From the NCBI RefSeq assembly GCF_001678475.1, contig NZ_JTJR01000005.1, positions 1 through 32,096 on the forward strand: DNA of 32,096 nucleotides. Direction: 5' to 3'. The position numbers and the translations under genes are program-made. The notes below the pieces were generated by a model. That model had not been told where the DNA came from. It saw nothing but the letters and a program-made list of their open reading frames with translations, and ran no database searches. This DNA comes from Gallibacterium genomosp. 3. GTDB lineage: Bacteria > Pseudomonadota > Gammaproteobacteria > Enterobacterales > Pasteurellaceae. Each line of letters begins with the position of its first letter. Position 1 is the stretch's first letter. Shown piece after piece: positions 1 through 5,818 of this stretch.

Positions 1-1
1 T

Positions 2-667
2 GCAAATACACAACTTACAGAATTAGTTGGAAACGAACCAAATTATCAACAAACCTCAGTTGGAGAACAAGTTATTCCACCGCACGTAGCTAAATTTGTT
101 GATCGGTTATTTATTCGCTTAAAAGCGATATTCCCAGCATGGAAATCAGCATTTGACAGTGAAGAAAGTTATCAAGAAGCGAAACGCCTTTGGTTAGAAG
201 CGTTGGTAAATAACGGCGTTACGACCGTAGCACAGTTTAAGCGAGGGATAGCTCAAGCAGAACGTAAGGATGTCCCATTTTTTCCTAGTGTTGGGCAATT
301 TATTGCGTGGTGCAACACTGAAAATTACGCCGAGTTAGGATTACCAACACCTGATGAATTGAAACACCGTTTAAATAAATTTCGTGCGAATGGTGGTTTT
401 GCGGAGATTGATCGCTTTGAGTTTATGTCCGTTGCAGAATACTGGTTGATTACTGAGATTGCAAATAAGTCAATCCAGAAATCTTATACGGAAGCAGAAG
501 AAACTAAAGCAATGAACGAGGCGTTAGCAAAGATGGCAAAGCGCTTAGAAAAAGGGGAAGTACTACCAAAGCCAACTCGATCATTACCTGAGAAAGTTGA
601 ATATCTGGATCCTGAAAAAGTGAAACAAGGTTGGGCCAATTTGAAAGCGTTAGTAGCGAGAGGTTAG
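2..667 (+). CDS. P: Phage replication protein P (5' end outside window)
   Basis: The frame is open from the first bases of the window to a TAG at 665-667, giving 221 visible residues, so the start lies upstream. The segment with PPHVAKFVDRLF, then a run around FPAWKSAF, ALVNNGVTTVAQFKRGI and FFPSVGQFIAWC matches what I know of lambda P-like replication proteins, which load the host DnaB-type helicase onto the phage origin. It is the first of a compact rightward series ending in RusA and Q, the usual place for P. An internal TTG at 203 could be taken for a start, but coding clearly continues before it. The upstream partner (O-type initiator or helicase loader) would be just outside the window. 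Confidence 0.8.
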   Translation, partial: ANTQLTELVGNEPNYQQTSVGEQVIPPHVAKFVDRLFIRLKAIFPAWKSAFDSEESYQEAKRLWLEALVNNGVTTVAQFKRGIAQAERKDVPFFPSVGQFIAWCNTENYAELGLPTPDELKHRLNKFRANGGFAEIDRFEFMSVAEYWLITEIANKSIQKSYTEAEETKAMNEALAKMAKRLEKGEVLPKPTRSLPEKVEYLDPEKVKQGWANLKALVARG

Positions 668-679
668 TAATGAGTATTG

Positions 680-820
680 ATGTGGACTGATGTTTGTCGA
701 GGGAATCATTTGGCTATATTCGATCCTAAACATAAAGCAATGGGTCAAGTTATTCGCCATATACATATTAATGAGTTTGAGGGGCTTGAATGGCAAGCAA
801 GCAAAGAAAAAAGACAGTAA
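680..820 (+). CDS. Small hypothetical protein, 46 aa
   Basis: ATG at 680 opens a 46-residue frame (MWTDVCRGNHLAIFDPKHKA...) that reads like real protein and ends at 818-820, overlapping the start of the next gene by about 30 bases. The best ribosome site (GAGAGG near 658-663) is spaced for the ATG at 670, which reads only MSIDVD before a TGA in another frame. A one- or two-base change near 682 would join MSIDV to the long frame, so either the ATG at 680 is used with poor spacing or the gene carries a small frameshift. I do not recognise the family. Confidence 0.45.
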   Translation: MWTDVCRGNHLAIFDPKHKAMGQVIRHIHINEFEGLEWQASKEKRQ

Positions 821-1425
821 TTTACGCTGTTAAATATGCTAATGGTGCGGTTATAGCGGAAACAGATTATGACCGAAATTTACTAAAAAGCTTGCCGATA
901 GGTAGTGCAGTAAAAATTACACCGTTAGCGAATAATCGTAATTACCAACATCACAAGAAGTTTTTTGCTTTATTAGAAGCCGGATTTGAGTATTGGCAAC
1001 CTAAGTTTAACGTACTTACTCAAGCAGAAGTGTGGATAGCAAAGAAAGTCGCTCACGAGATAGCTCTAGCAGCTAATGATGAAAATTTATATTTAAACGT
1101 AACTAAACCTATTGCGGATGGCATTTTAGAAAGAATCAGGATAAATCGAGAATCAAGACTAGATTACGAGGGTATGAAAACGTTAGAAGCCTACTTAAAT
1201 CATGTTATGAAAGAAGCTGGCTTTTATGACATTAAGCCAACGCAAGATGGTGGCACTATAAAAGAACGTTGGTCGATTGCATTTGAGAATATGCCACAAG
1301 AGAAATTTAATGAAGTGTACAAAGGGGTTTATGGCGTTATTTGGAATGAAACCTTATGCAATGTGTATGAAAGTGAGATCCAACTAGATAACAAGATTAA
1401 TCAACTTATCGGATTTTTGGGGTAA
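790..1425 (+). CDS. DUF1367 family protein
   Basis: A 211-residue soluble protein. The segment SLPIGSAVKITPLANNRNYQ followed by HHKKFFALLEAGFEYWQPKF is the hallmark of DUF1367, a family found in the nin-like delayed-early region of lambdoid phages; its function is not established. Length fits the family. The N-terminus is basic (MASKQRKKTVIYAV). It sits between P and the DUF1364/RusA/Q genes and should be cotranscribed with them. A DNA-recombination or repair role, as for lambda NinB, is only a guess from position. Confidence 0.75.
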   Translation: MASKQRKKTVIYAVKYANGAVIAETDYDRNLLKSLPIGSAVKITPLANNRNYQHHKKFFALLEAGFEYWQPKFNVLTQAEVWIAKKVAHEIALAANDENLYLNVTKPIADGILERIRINRESRLDYEGMKTLEAYLNHVMKEAGFYDIKPTQDGGTIKERWSIAFENMPQEKFNEVYKGVYGVIWNETLCNVYESEIQLDNKINQLIGFLG

Positions 1426-1431
1426 TAAATA

Positions 1432-1506
1432 ATGAATTGGGGATTTATCTTATCAATGTTGGGTTGCTTAGTGTTTTGGGTGTGTGTTGGTGTGATTATA
1501 TTTTGA
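1432..1506 (+). CDS. Tiny single-span membrane peptide, 24 aa
   Basis: ATG at 1432 follows the DUF1367 stop by six bases and encodes 24 residues ending at 1504-1506, nearly all hydrophobic (MNWGFILSMLGCLVFWVCVG then VIIF). This is enough for one membrane span. No strong Shine-Dalgarno is present, so coupling to the upstream stop is likely if it is translated. The stop precedes the next gene by nine bases, and its last codons run into the AGGAA ribosome site of DUF1364. It could instead be just a leader that positions ribosomes. Confidence 0.35.
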   Translation: MNWGFILSMLGCLVFWVCVGVIIF

Positions 1507-1515
1507 GGAATAATA

Positions 1516-1800
1516 ATGGCAAATTTAAGAAAGGAAGCAAAAGGACGTGAATGTCAGGTGAGATTGCCTGGGATTTGTAATCATAATCCTGAAACTGTTG
1601 TGTTAGCCCACTTTAGAATGGCGGGTATTAACGGTGTTGGAATGAAGCCTGATGATATGTTTGGAGCGTGGGCTTGCAGTAGTTGCCACGATGAAATCGA
1701 TCGCAGAACAAGAAAAATGGATTATGAGTTTGTGCGTTTAGCTCACGCTGAGGGGGTGATTAGGACGCAGGCTATTTTGAAATCTGAGGGTAAGCTATGA
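1516..1800 (+). CDS. DUF1364 family, HNH-like putative nuclease
   Basis: A 94-residue protein with the DUF1364 signature: KEAKGRECQVRLPGICN, then ETVVLAHFRMAG and KPDDMFGAWACSSCHDEIDR. Potential zinc ligands are C13, C21, C54 and C57, with H32 and H58 in HNH-like positions, so a small zinc-stabilised nuclease is plausible; activity is not proven for the family as far as I know. An AGGAA ribosome site lies just upstream. Its TGA overlaps the next ATG (ATGA at 1797-1800), so translation is coupled to rusA, consistent with a shared recombination/resolution role. Confidence 0.75.
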   Translation: MANLRKEAKGRECQVRLPGICNHNPETVVLAHFRMAGINGVGMKPDDMFGAWACSSCHDEIDRRTRKMDYEFVRLAHAEGVIRTQAILKSEGKL

Positions 1801-2156
1801 GTGACTGGGTAGAACTCTGCTTGCCATATCCACCAAGCGTAAACCACTATTGGCGACACACAAGACAAGGGCGGCACTATATATCGAAAACAGGGAAAGA
1901 ATTTAGAGAAAAAGTATTGAATATCTGCAGTCAATTTGATCGCATTGCAGGCACAGTGCAGATGCAAATAGATGTGTATTACCTAGATAACAGAGAACGT
2001 GATCCAGATAATTTGCAAAAAGCTTTATTTGACGCGCTTACTGCTTCGGGGATTATTGATGGGGATAGTAATAGAGTCATAAAAGATTATCGAGTAAAGA
2101 GCGTTGGTGTAGTAAAAGGTGGCAGAGTAATAGTTAAATTAAGGAAGCTAAGATGA
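1797..2156 (+). CDS. rusA: RusA-type Holliday junction resolvase
   Basis: A 119-residue protein of normal RusA length. It starts with LPYPPSVNHYWRH and carries the RusA core RERDPDNLQKALFDAL followed by IIDGDSNRV. D69, D71, K75 and D90 line up one residue off E. coli RusA D70, D72, K76 and D91, the metal-binding and catalytic residues, so the enzyme should be active. RusA dimers cut Holliday junctions symmetrically and resolve recombination intermediates during phage replication. The ATG overlaps the DUF1364 stop, and its own stop overlaps the Q start (ATGA at 2153-2156), making a tightly coupled trio. Confidence 0.93.
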   Translation: MSDWVELCLPYPPSVNHYWRHTRQGRHYISKTGKEFREKVLNICSQFDRIAGTVQMQIDVYYLDNRERDPDNLQKALFDALTASGIIDGDSNRVIKDYRVKSVGVVKGGRVIVKLRKLR

Positions 2157-2878
2157 GCAGAAGTATTGAGTTGTTAGTTAAGATGTTCGATCCTCGTTGC
2201 GTTAGTGCAGAGTCAATAGCAAGAGGTCATAGCACATTATACAAAGAGCAAATCTTAGCAGCATTTGCACAAGCGGAAAAAGCAGCTTTTGTTGGATATC
2301 ATCTCTTATTACTCAAATATCGGTTTGATCAGTCATCAAAAGATTATCTCACTAAATACATTGATTTGTGGTTAGCAGAAAAAGGCGTTAAAGATGATTT
2401 TGCAGTAAAAGCATTAAATTATGTGGTTGACAGATTAGCTGACATACCGCTACCAACACAGTATAAGCGGCTAAATTCGCTACGACGGCGATATTTGCGA
2501 TCACAATACGCTTACACAAAAGAAATCGGGAAAGCTCAAGAAATAACAAAGAACAAAGAGATAGATAAAAACAGTAAAGAAGCTAGAGAATTAAGAATTA
2601 ATGTTATTAAAGAAATGAAAAAGAGCAATATTTGCCCTCGTTGTCATGGGACAGGTGAAATCGGGAGAGAGCAGAAAAGAATTTGCCCAGCGTGTGAGGG
2701 AAAAGGGCGATTAATTGCGACAAACGATCATCTTATTTATTCAATCGGGTGTAGCGGTGAGTATTTTAGGTGTTATCTGCACGCATTAGTTGTAGAGTTT
2801 GAACAATTTGCACAAATACAGATGAGTGAAGCAGAAAATATGATTAAACAAAGATTAAAAGCAGAAATTGCGAATTAG
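2153..2878 (+). CDS. Q: Late antitermination protein Q (zinc-finger type)
   Basis: A 241-residue protein at the position of lambdoid Q, last in the early operon. The N-terminal half is helical; a C4 zinc finger of DnaJ-like CxxCxGxG type lies at C161, C164 (CPRCHGTGEI) and C178, C181 (CPACEGKGR), as in Q proteins of the phage 82/antitermination Q family. Q binds DNA at the late promoter, loads on paused RNA polymerase and lets it ignore terminators. Its likely targets here are the two nearly identical promoter/terminator cassettes at 7455 and 24870. Translation is coupled to rusA. Confidence 0.85.
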   Translation: MSRSIELLVKMFDPRCVSAESIARGHSTLYKEQILAAFAQAEKAAFVGYHLLLLKYRFDQSSKDYLTKYIDLWLAEKGVKDDFAVKALNYVVDRLADIPLPTQYKRLNSLRRRYLRSQYAYTKEIGKAQEITKNKEIDKNSKEARELRINVIKEMKKSNICPRCHGTGEIGREQKRICPACEGKGRLIATNDHLIYSIGCSGEYFRCYLHALVVEFEQFAQIQMSEAENMIKQRLKAEIAN

Positions 2879-2906
2879 ATCACGGCACAATTACCGATAA
2901 TTTGTT

Positions 2907-2941
2907 ATCCTCCTGATTAATTTTAATTAGGAGGATTTTTT
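2907..2941 (+). terminator. Terminator hairpin after Q that contains the next gene's Shine-Dalgarno
   Basis: ATCCTCCTGATT (2907-2918) pairs with AATTAGGAGGAT (2925-2936) through one G-U, followed by a T run to 2941. This is a good intrinsic terminator for the early operon. Its 3' arm holds a perfect AGGAGG (2929-2934) eight bases before the ATG at 2943, so the same hairpin would hide that ribosome site. Confidence 0.8.
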
Positions 2942-2942
2942 T

Positions 2943-3587
2943 ATGTTAGGAAAGGTATTTTTGGTTTCTATTTTAAGTTCTGTTGTTTTGGCTGGGTGTA
3001 GTGGATTAAGCCAATATAAGTTTTATACTTATACAGAGGCTGAACAGTATCTAGAAAAGGAATATTTGAATCAAAGAGTAAGATCTGCGATGACAAAAAC
3101 ATTTTCTTTAAATACAGAAAAAGACAGATTAACCCTTTATACGCTCACAGAAAAAAACGGAAATAATGAGTTTGCTGTTAAAATGAGGATTTATGGTTTT
3201 GATAGTTATGATCTTGATTGGGCTAAAAAATATAAATATCAAGTATTTCAAGATATGCAGAATTTTATTGTATCAAATCAAGATGTTTTAGCAGGACAAT
3301 TTTATACATTATATTACGGTAAAGCAGTATTTAATTGCTCAGAAAGAAAATTGAAGTTTGTAGAAGGGTTTATTTATGGTGAAAACGAAATTCTTCAGCA
3401 CCCTAATACAGGAAAATATTTCACAGATACACCATATAAAGTGAAGCAAATATATAAGAGTGGCGCTCCAGGTGATTTCTATTATCCAACATCTTCTTAT
3501 CATAGACCACCAGCAGATTATCTATTATTCAAAGCATTTAAGGATAAAGTTCCAGAATTTATTAGCAAATATTGTGTAGGTAATTAA
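2943..3587 (+). CDS. Putative lipoprotein (accessory/moron gene)
   Basis: A 214-residue protein beginning with a short lipoprotein signal peptide: MLGKVFLVSILSSVVLAGC, lipobox L16-A-G-C19. The mature part is rich in Tyr, Lys and Phe and I recognise no domain. It would be lipid-anchored in the inner or outer membrane; residues after Cys19 are S, G, L, S with no Asp at +2, so outer-membrane sorting is expected if the host is Gram-negative. The strong AGGAGG lies inside the terminator hairpin at 2907-2936, so expression probably depends on that hairpin being opened or bypassed. Position between Q and the late genes fits a lysogenic-conversion or superinfection-exclusion gene; this is inference. 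Confidence 0.7.
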   Translation: MLGKVFLVSILSSVVLAGCSGLSQYKFYTYTEAEQYLEKEYLNQRVRSAMTKTFSLNTEKDRLTLYTLTEKNGNNEFAVKMRIYGFDSYDLDWAKKYKYQVFQDMQNFIVSNQDVLAGQFYTLYYGKAVFNCSERKLKFVEGFIYGENEILQHPNTGKYFTDTPYKVKQIYKSGAPGDFYYPTSSYHRPPADYLLFKAFKDKVPEFISKYCVGN

Positions 3588-3591
3588 TGTG

Positions 3592-3820
3592 TTTTTAACA
3601 GTGTACACGAATCAATTTAAGTGTTGCGGTATCGCAACAGTTCAGTTGTTACCATATGACCACAACGAGCTATTTTTTGAGCTGGTTTAAACTGTGGTGA
3701 TATGCCCATGGTTCAACCGTGTACATATGTACACGGTTCAGTTATTGCGATATAACAACGGCTCAGTTATGGTTATATCACCATAACTTGATTTTAGTTG
3801 TGTACATATGTACATAAGTG
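3592..3820. repeat. Tandem array of about nine imperfect palindromes, ~25-bp period
   Basis: Dyad centres fall near 3604.5, 3630.5, 3655.5, 3675.5, 3701.5, 3726.5, 3751.5, 3776.5 and 3807.5. Units share a frame: left half about CAGTTRTKNNNAT, right half ATNNNNAYAACNG, usually centred on ATAT or CATATG. Best units are a perfect 24-bp palindrome at 3715-3738, GTTATGGT/ACCATAAC at 3766-3787, and TGTTGCG/CGCAACA at 3622-3639. Bases differ between units while the arms stay complementary. The rest of the 3588-4106 gap holds a perfect 8-bp stem (3853-3874), a decayed minus-strand gene (3857-3988) and the promoter of the next cassette. No gene is supported in the array itself. Confidence 0.85.
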
Positions 3821-3856
3821 AAGAGTTTTGATATAAGAATTATCGTTGTATACAGC

Positions 3857-3988
3857 CTATTTAAGGATAGGCTGCTTATTGATTAGCATATTTTTTTCCA
3901 GCTCTTGATTGGATAGAGTATCAAGATATTTAGAAAAAATTATCTTAATGCCATTGTAGTTAATATCTAGATTATCATCTGAATAATA
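3857..3988 (-). pseudogene. Truncated copy of the small minus-strand gene at 5189-5374
   Basis: Read leftward, this frame is closed upstream by TAA (3991-3989) and has no start. It encodes 43 residues including SDDNLDINYNGI and KYLDTLSNQEL, and stops at 3859-3857. NLDI and LDTLS with similar spacing also occur in the minus-strand frame at 5189-5374 (NLDIINCNEVKE, then DFLDTLSSDNL), so I read it as a paralogue that has lost its N-terminus and about six internal codons. The two copies bracket the cassette at 4110-5168. Function unknown. Confidence 0.4.
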
Positions 3989-4020
3989 TTAGATTTATGA
4001 ATCAGATCACACAACTTTTA

Positions 4021-4049
4021 TTGTATGGAGATTAAAAATAGTTTAATAT
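4021..4049 (+). promoter_or_regulatory. Candidate sigma70 promoter for the membrane cassette
   Basis: TTGTAT (4021-4026) and TAATAT (4044-4049) are separated by 17 bases. Transcription would start near 4056 and give a leader of about 50 nt. That leader can fold AGCTCATC (4067-4074) with GATGGGCT (4080-4087), or alternatively pair AAGCTC (4066-4071) with GAGCTT (4101-4106), which overlaps the ribosome site. Confidence 0.5.
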
Positions 4050-4109
4050 GCTCTACATAGCAAGGAAGCTCATCTTAGTGATGGGCTCTTGATATTATAG
4101 GAGCTTATG

Positions 4110-4337
4110 ATGAAAAAACTTACAAATAATTTTATGATAAGAAAAACCAGTGCTTTGGCTAATAAAATCTATGTAAGATTGTTTCCGTCAGAAATTCTCC
4201 CTGAACAGGTAAAGAGCGGGGCATTGATATTTCATAAAAACGGTAATATTTCATTAAATTATAAAGATAAACAGGTTATAAATAATATTGATAAGCATAT
4301 GAAAATGCTTGAGCAAATCCCGGTGGGAAAAAATTGA
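4110..4337 (+). CDS. Hypothetical protein, 75 aa, first gene of membrane cassette
   Basis: Two ATGs in a row occur at 4107 and 4110. AGGAG at 4099-4103 is three bases from the first and six from the second, so I choose 4110 (MKKLTNNFMIRKTS...). The protein is basic, with a short region around KSGALIFHKNGNISLNYKDK that looks like a beta hairpin, and no membrane span. The TGA at 4335-4337 directly abuts the ATG at 4338, so the two genes are probably translated together and may act as a pair. I do not recognise the family. A toxin/antitoxin, exclusion or defence role is possible from the two-gene layout only. Confidence 0.6.
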   Translation: MKKLTNNFMIRKTSALANKIYVRLFPSEILPEQVKSGALIFHKNGNISLNYKDKQVINNIDKHMKMLEQIPVGKN

Positions 4338-5168
4338 ATGGCAATATTAGTAATTATGCTTATTTTAATTCTCGGGTATTATTATTCGAGTAATTATCTA
4401 CCTGAGCGCTTTAAATTAAAACGGAGTACTGGTTGGGAGTCTTATGTATTACTGGGTTCTCATGGCGTTAAATTTGTTGTTATGGGAATCATTCTCACTC
4501 TAGTTATATGGTTATTTTTTTATGTTTTTTCATTTTTTTTGAATATACCAATTTTTTTAGGTTTCAATTATCAGCCCTTTGAATTGCAAAAATATTTAAT
4601 AATGGATATTTTAGAGGTCAAAGCGTACAGTATTCTGATTGCAATAAGTTCTATCGTGTTTTGTCGAGTAGAACTTGATAAGAAAAAATTTGATATTCCT
4701 CAAATTCATCAAGAGATGAGTGGAGCAAATAATATTGTTAATTTGCTTTTTTCAGCTATGAATTCTCAAACTCCCGTAAAAGTTTCACTGAAATCAAAGA
4801 AAGTTTATGTCGGTATTGTTGATGGTACTCAGTTTTTATCTGCTGATTTAGAGAATATTGTTATTATTCCTTATTTAAGTGGGTATAGAGATAAAGATAA
4901 ATTAAATATTATTTTTGATTGTAACTATTTCTCAGTGTACGAAAAATATAATATTTCTAATTCAGAGAATTCAGAGAATTCAGAGAATTCAGAGAATTCA
5001 GAGAATTCAGAGAATTCAGAGAATTCAGAGAATTCAGAGAATAAGGATGGATTAAGTCTAAAATATTTCCGAAATGTGATTAGAGTGTCAGAAATTGAAT
5101 CAATATCACTTTTTGACATCAAGTATTTTAATGATTTTGAACGTGTAGTAGAAACAGAAAACATGTAA
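4338..5168 (+). CDS. Membrane protein with (SEN)9 tract, unknown function
   Basis: A 276-residue protein. Hydrophobic segments at about residues 2-17, 37-68 and 85-112 predict two or three membrane spans, the first acting as N-terminal anchor. The C-terminal soluble part is beta-rich: VKVSLKSKKVYVGIVDG..., ENIVIIPYLSGYRDKDKLN..., VIRVSEIESISLFDI, resembling a small-barrel cytoplasmic domain that I have seen in unnamed membrane proteins. The loop after YEKYNIS contains nine perfect Ser-Glu-Asn repeats (codons TCA GAG AAT). It starts directly at the stop of the 75-aa gene. Base composition is lower in GC than the structural genes, suggesting separate acquisition. Confidence 0.65.
   Translation: MAILVIMLILILGYYYSSNYLPERFKLKRSTGWESYVLLGSHGVKFVVMGIILTLVIWLFFYVFSFFLNIPIFLGFNYQPFELQKYLIMDILEVKAYSILIAISSIVFCRVELDKKKFDIPQIHQEMSGANNIVNLLFSAMNSQTPVKVSLKSKKVYVGIVDGTQFLSADLENIVIIPYLSGYRDKDKLNIIFDCNYFSVYEKYNISNSENSENSENSENSENSENSENSENSENKDGLSLKYFRNVIRVSEIESISLFDIKYFNDFERVVETENM
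4962..5042 (+). repeat. 9 x 9-bp perfect tandem repeat TCAGAGAAT
   Basis: Nine identical, in-frame copies code for Ser-Glu-Asn. The unit is three codons, so copy-number change alters protein length but never frame. Every junction creates GAATTC, giving eight EcoRI-type sites nine bases apart. Confidence 0.97.
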
Positions 5169-5188
5169 TTAAATGGGCTTAATTTTCA

Positions 5189-5374
5189 CTACAATCTAGC
5201 TAAGTTATCACTAGATAAGGTGTCTAAGAAATCACTTAATATCTCTTGTATAAATTATTCTTTGACCTCATTACAATTAATAATATCTAGATTGTTAGTA
5301 ACTTTCGATAGCAGGGTATCAATATCAAATAACTGATGATTAGCGATTAACCAATGTTCGAATTGTGTTTTCAT
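5189..5374 (-). pseudogene. Small minus-strand gene with in-frame TAA (39 aa as read)
   Basis: ATG at 5374-5372 has a textbook AAGGAG (5387-5382) seven bases upstream and a candidate promoter (5433-5406). It encodes MKTQFEHWLIANHQLFDIDT... for 39 residues to a TAA at 5257-5255. The same frame continues 21 more codons (FIQEILSDFLDTLSSDNLAR...) to TAG at 5191-5189. LDTLS beyond the TAA is shared with the fragment at 3857-3988, so the TAA looks like a nonsense mutation, though a working 39-aa product is possible. Family not recognised; helical and acidic. It lies convergent to the membrane protein gene. Confidence 0.5.
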
Positions 5375-5405
5375 AGTGTTGCTCCTTTGTTGTTGTGGAG
5401 CTTGT

Positions 5406-5433
5406 ACTATAAAGGCAGTAGTTAGATGTGTAA
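5406..5433 (-). promoter_or_regulatory. Candidate promoter for the small minus-strand gene
   Basis: On the minus strand TTACAC (5433-5428) and TATAGT (5411-5406) are 16 bases apart. The start point would be near 5400, about 25 bases ahead of the ATG at 5374. Confidence 0.4.
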
Positions 5434-5496
5434 TCCGGTAGATATGATTTTATCGAGCTAGATCGCAAAAATAACAAAAAAAAGAATAGTTTTAAA

Positions 5497-5523
5497 GCCT
5501 GTTTACAAAGACAGGTTTTTTTA
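5497..5523 (+). terminator. Intrinsic terminator ahead of the C4 region
   Basis: CCTGT (5498-5502) pairs with ACAGG (5511-5515), then seven or more T. It would isolate the C4/antirepressor transcript from upstream rightward reading. Confidence 0.6.
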
Positions 5524-5535
5524 TTATTATCATAA

Positions 5536-5700
5536 ACAAGGTGTCGAAACCTTAATACTAAGCGGAAATCCGCACCCGACAGCATAGCGGTTTTTTTATG
5601 CGTAAAATTTGTGTTTCTCCTTTTTCTTTTCTCACGAATTGAGCGTACACATCTATCTATGCCGAGAGGGCGGAGAATAAAAGACCCGAAAGGGGAATAA
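5536..5700 (+). pseudogene. Icd-like reading frame over the C4 leader
   Basis: A 54-codon open frame with no ATG, ending at 5698-5700, contains SAPDSIAVFLCVKF, a sequence typical of the short 'host cell division inhibitor Icd-like' proteins encoded over C4 RNA regions in P1-like immunity segments. Here no standard start exists, and the frame crosses hairpins GCGGA/TCCGC (5562-5573) and CCGC/GCGG plus seven T (5570-5597). It is best read as a conserved relic or a product needing an unusual start. Confidence 0.35.
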
Positions 5701-5740
5701 TCCCACCGTACTTAGTAGCGGTTTCGAACCTCTTGGCTCC
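5661..5740 (+). ncRNA. c4: C4-type antisense RNA controlling the antirepressor
   Basis: GCCGAGAGG (5661-5669) pairs with CCTCTTGGC (5729-5737) and closes inner hairpins CCCGAAAGGG and ACCG..CGGT. CTTAGTA (5711-5717) and TTTCGAA (5722-5728), four bases apart, are exactly complementary to TACTAAG (5802-5808) and TTCGAAA (5791-5797), also four bases apart. The latter pair covers the start of the AAGGAG ribosome site of the antirepressor. This layout matches C4 RNA of phages P1/P7, which is processed from the same transcript as ant and blocks its translation. A 9-bp hairpin (5751-5773) separates it from the gene. True ends are not determined; RNA may extend upstream. Confidence 0.85.
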
Positions 5741-5790
5741 CAATAAAAAAGGTATATTCGTTATGAATATACCCGGCAAGTTGGATAAAT

Positions 5791-5811
5791 TTCGAAAATT
5801 TTACTAAGGAG
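5791..5811 (+). promoter_or_regulatory. C4 target site and ribosome binding site of the antirepressor
   Basis: TTCGAAA (5791-5797), spacer, and TACTAAG (5802-5808) form the C4-complementary segments. AAGGAG (5806-5811) is the ribosome site, seven bases before the ATG at 5819, and would be blocked by pairing. Confidence 0.8.
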
Positions 5812-5818
5812 TTCTTTA

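Noticed and set aside
203-667. Start of replication protein P at the TTG at 203
   Set aside because: The frame is open and protein-like back to the first base of the window, so the real start is upstream.
3592-3820. CRISPR array interpretation of the tandem repeats
   Set aside because: There are no unique spacers of constant length between identical repeats; units are contiguous, diverged palindromes and no cas genes are present.
4925-5164. Minus-strand frame with Glu-Phe-Ser repeats
   Set aside because: It is the mirror of the 9-bp repeat in the membrane-protein gene; no ribosome site or family resemblance.
5340-5585. Minus-strand frame of 81 codons across the C4 upstream region
   Set aside because: It overlaps terminators and a better supported minus-strand start at 5374, has no ribosome site, and its composition is not protein-like.
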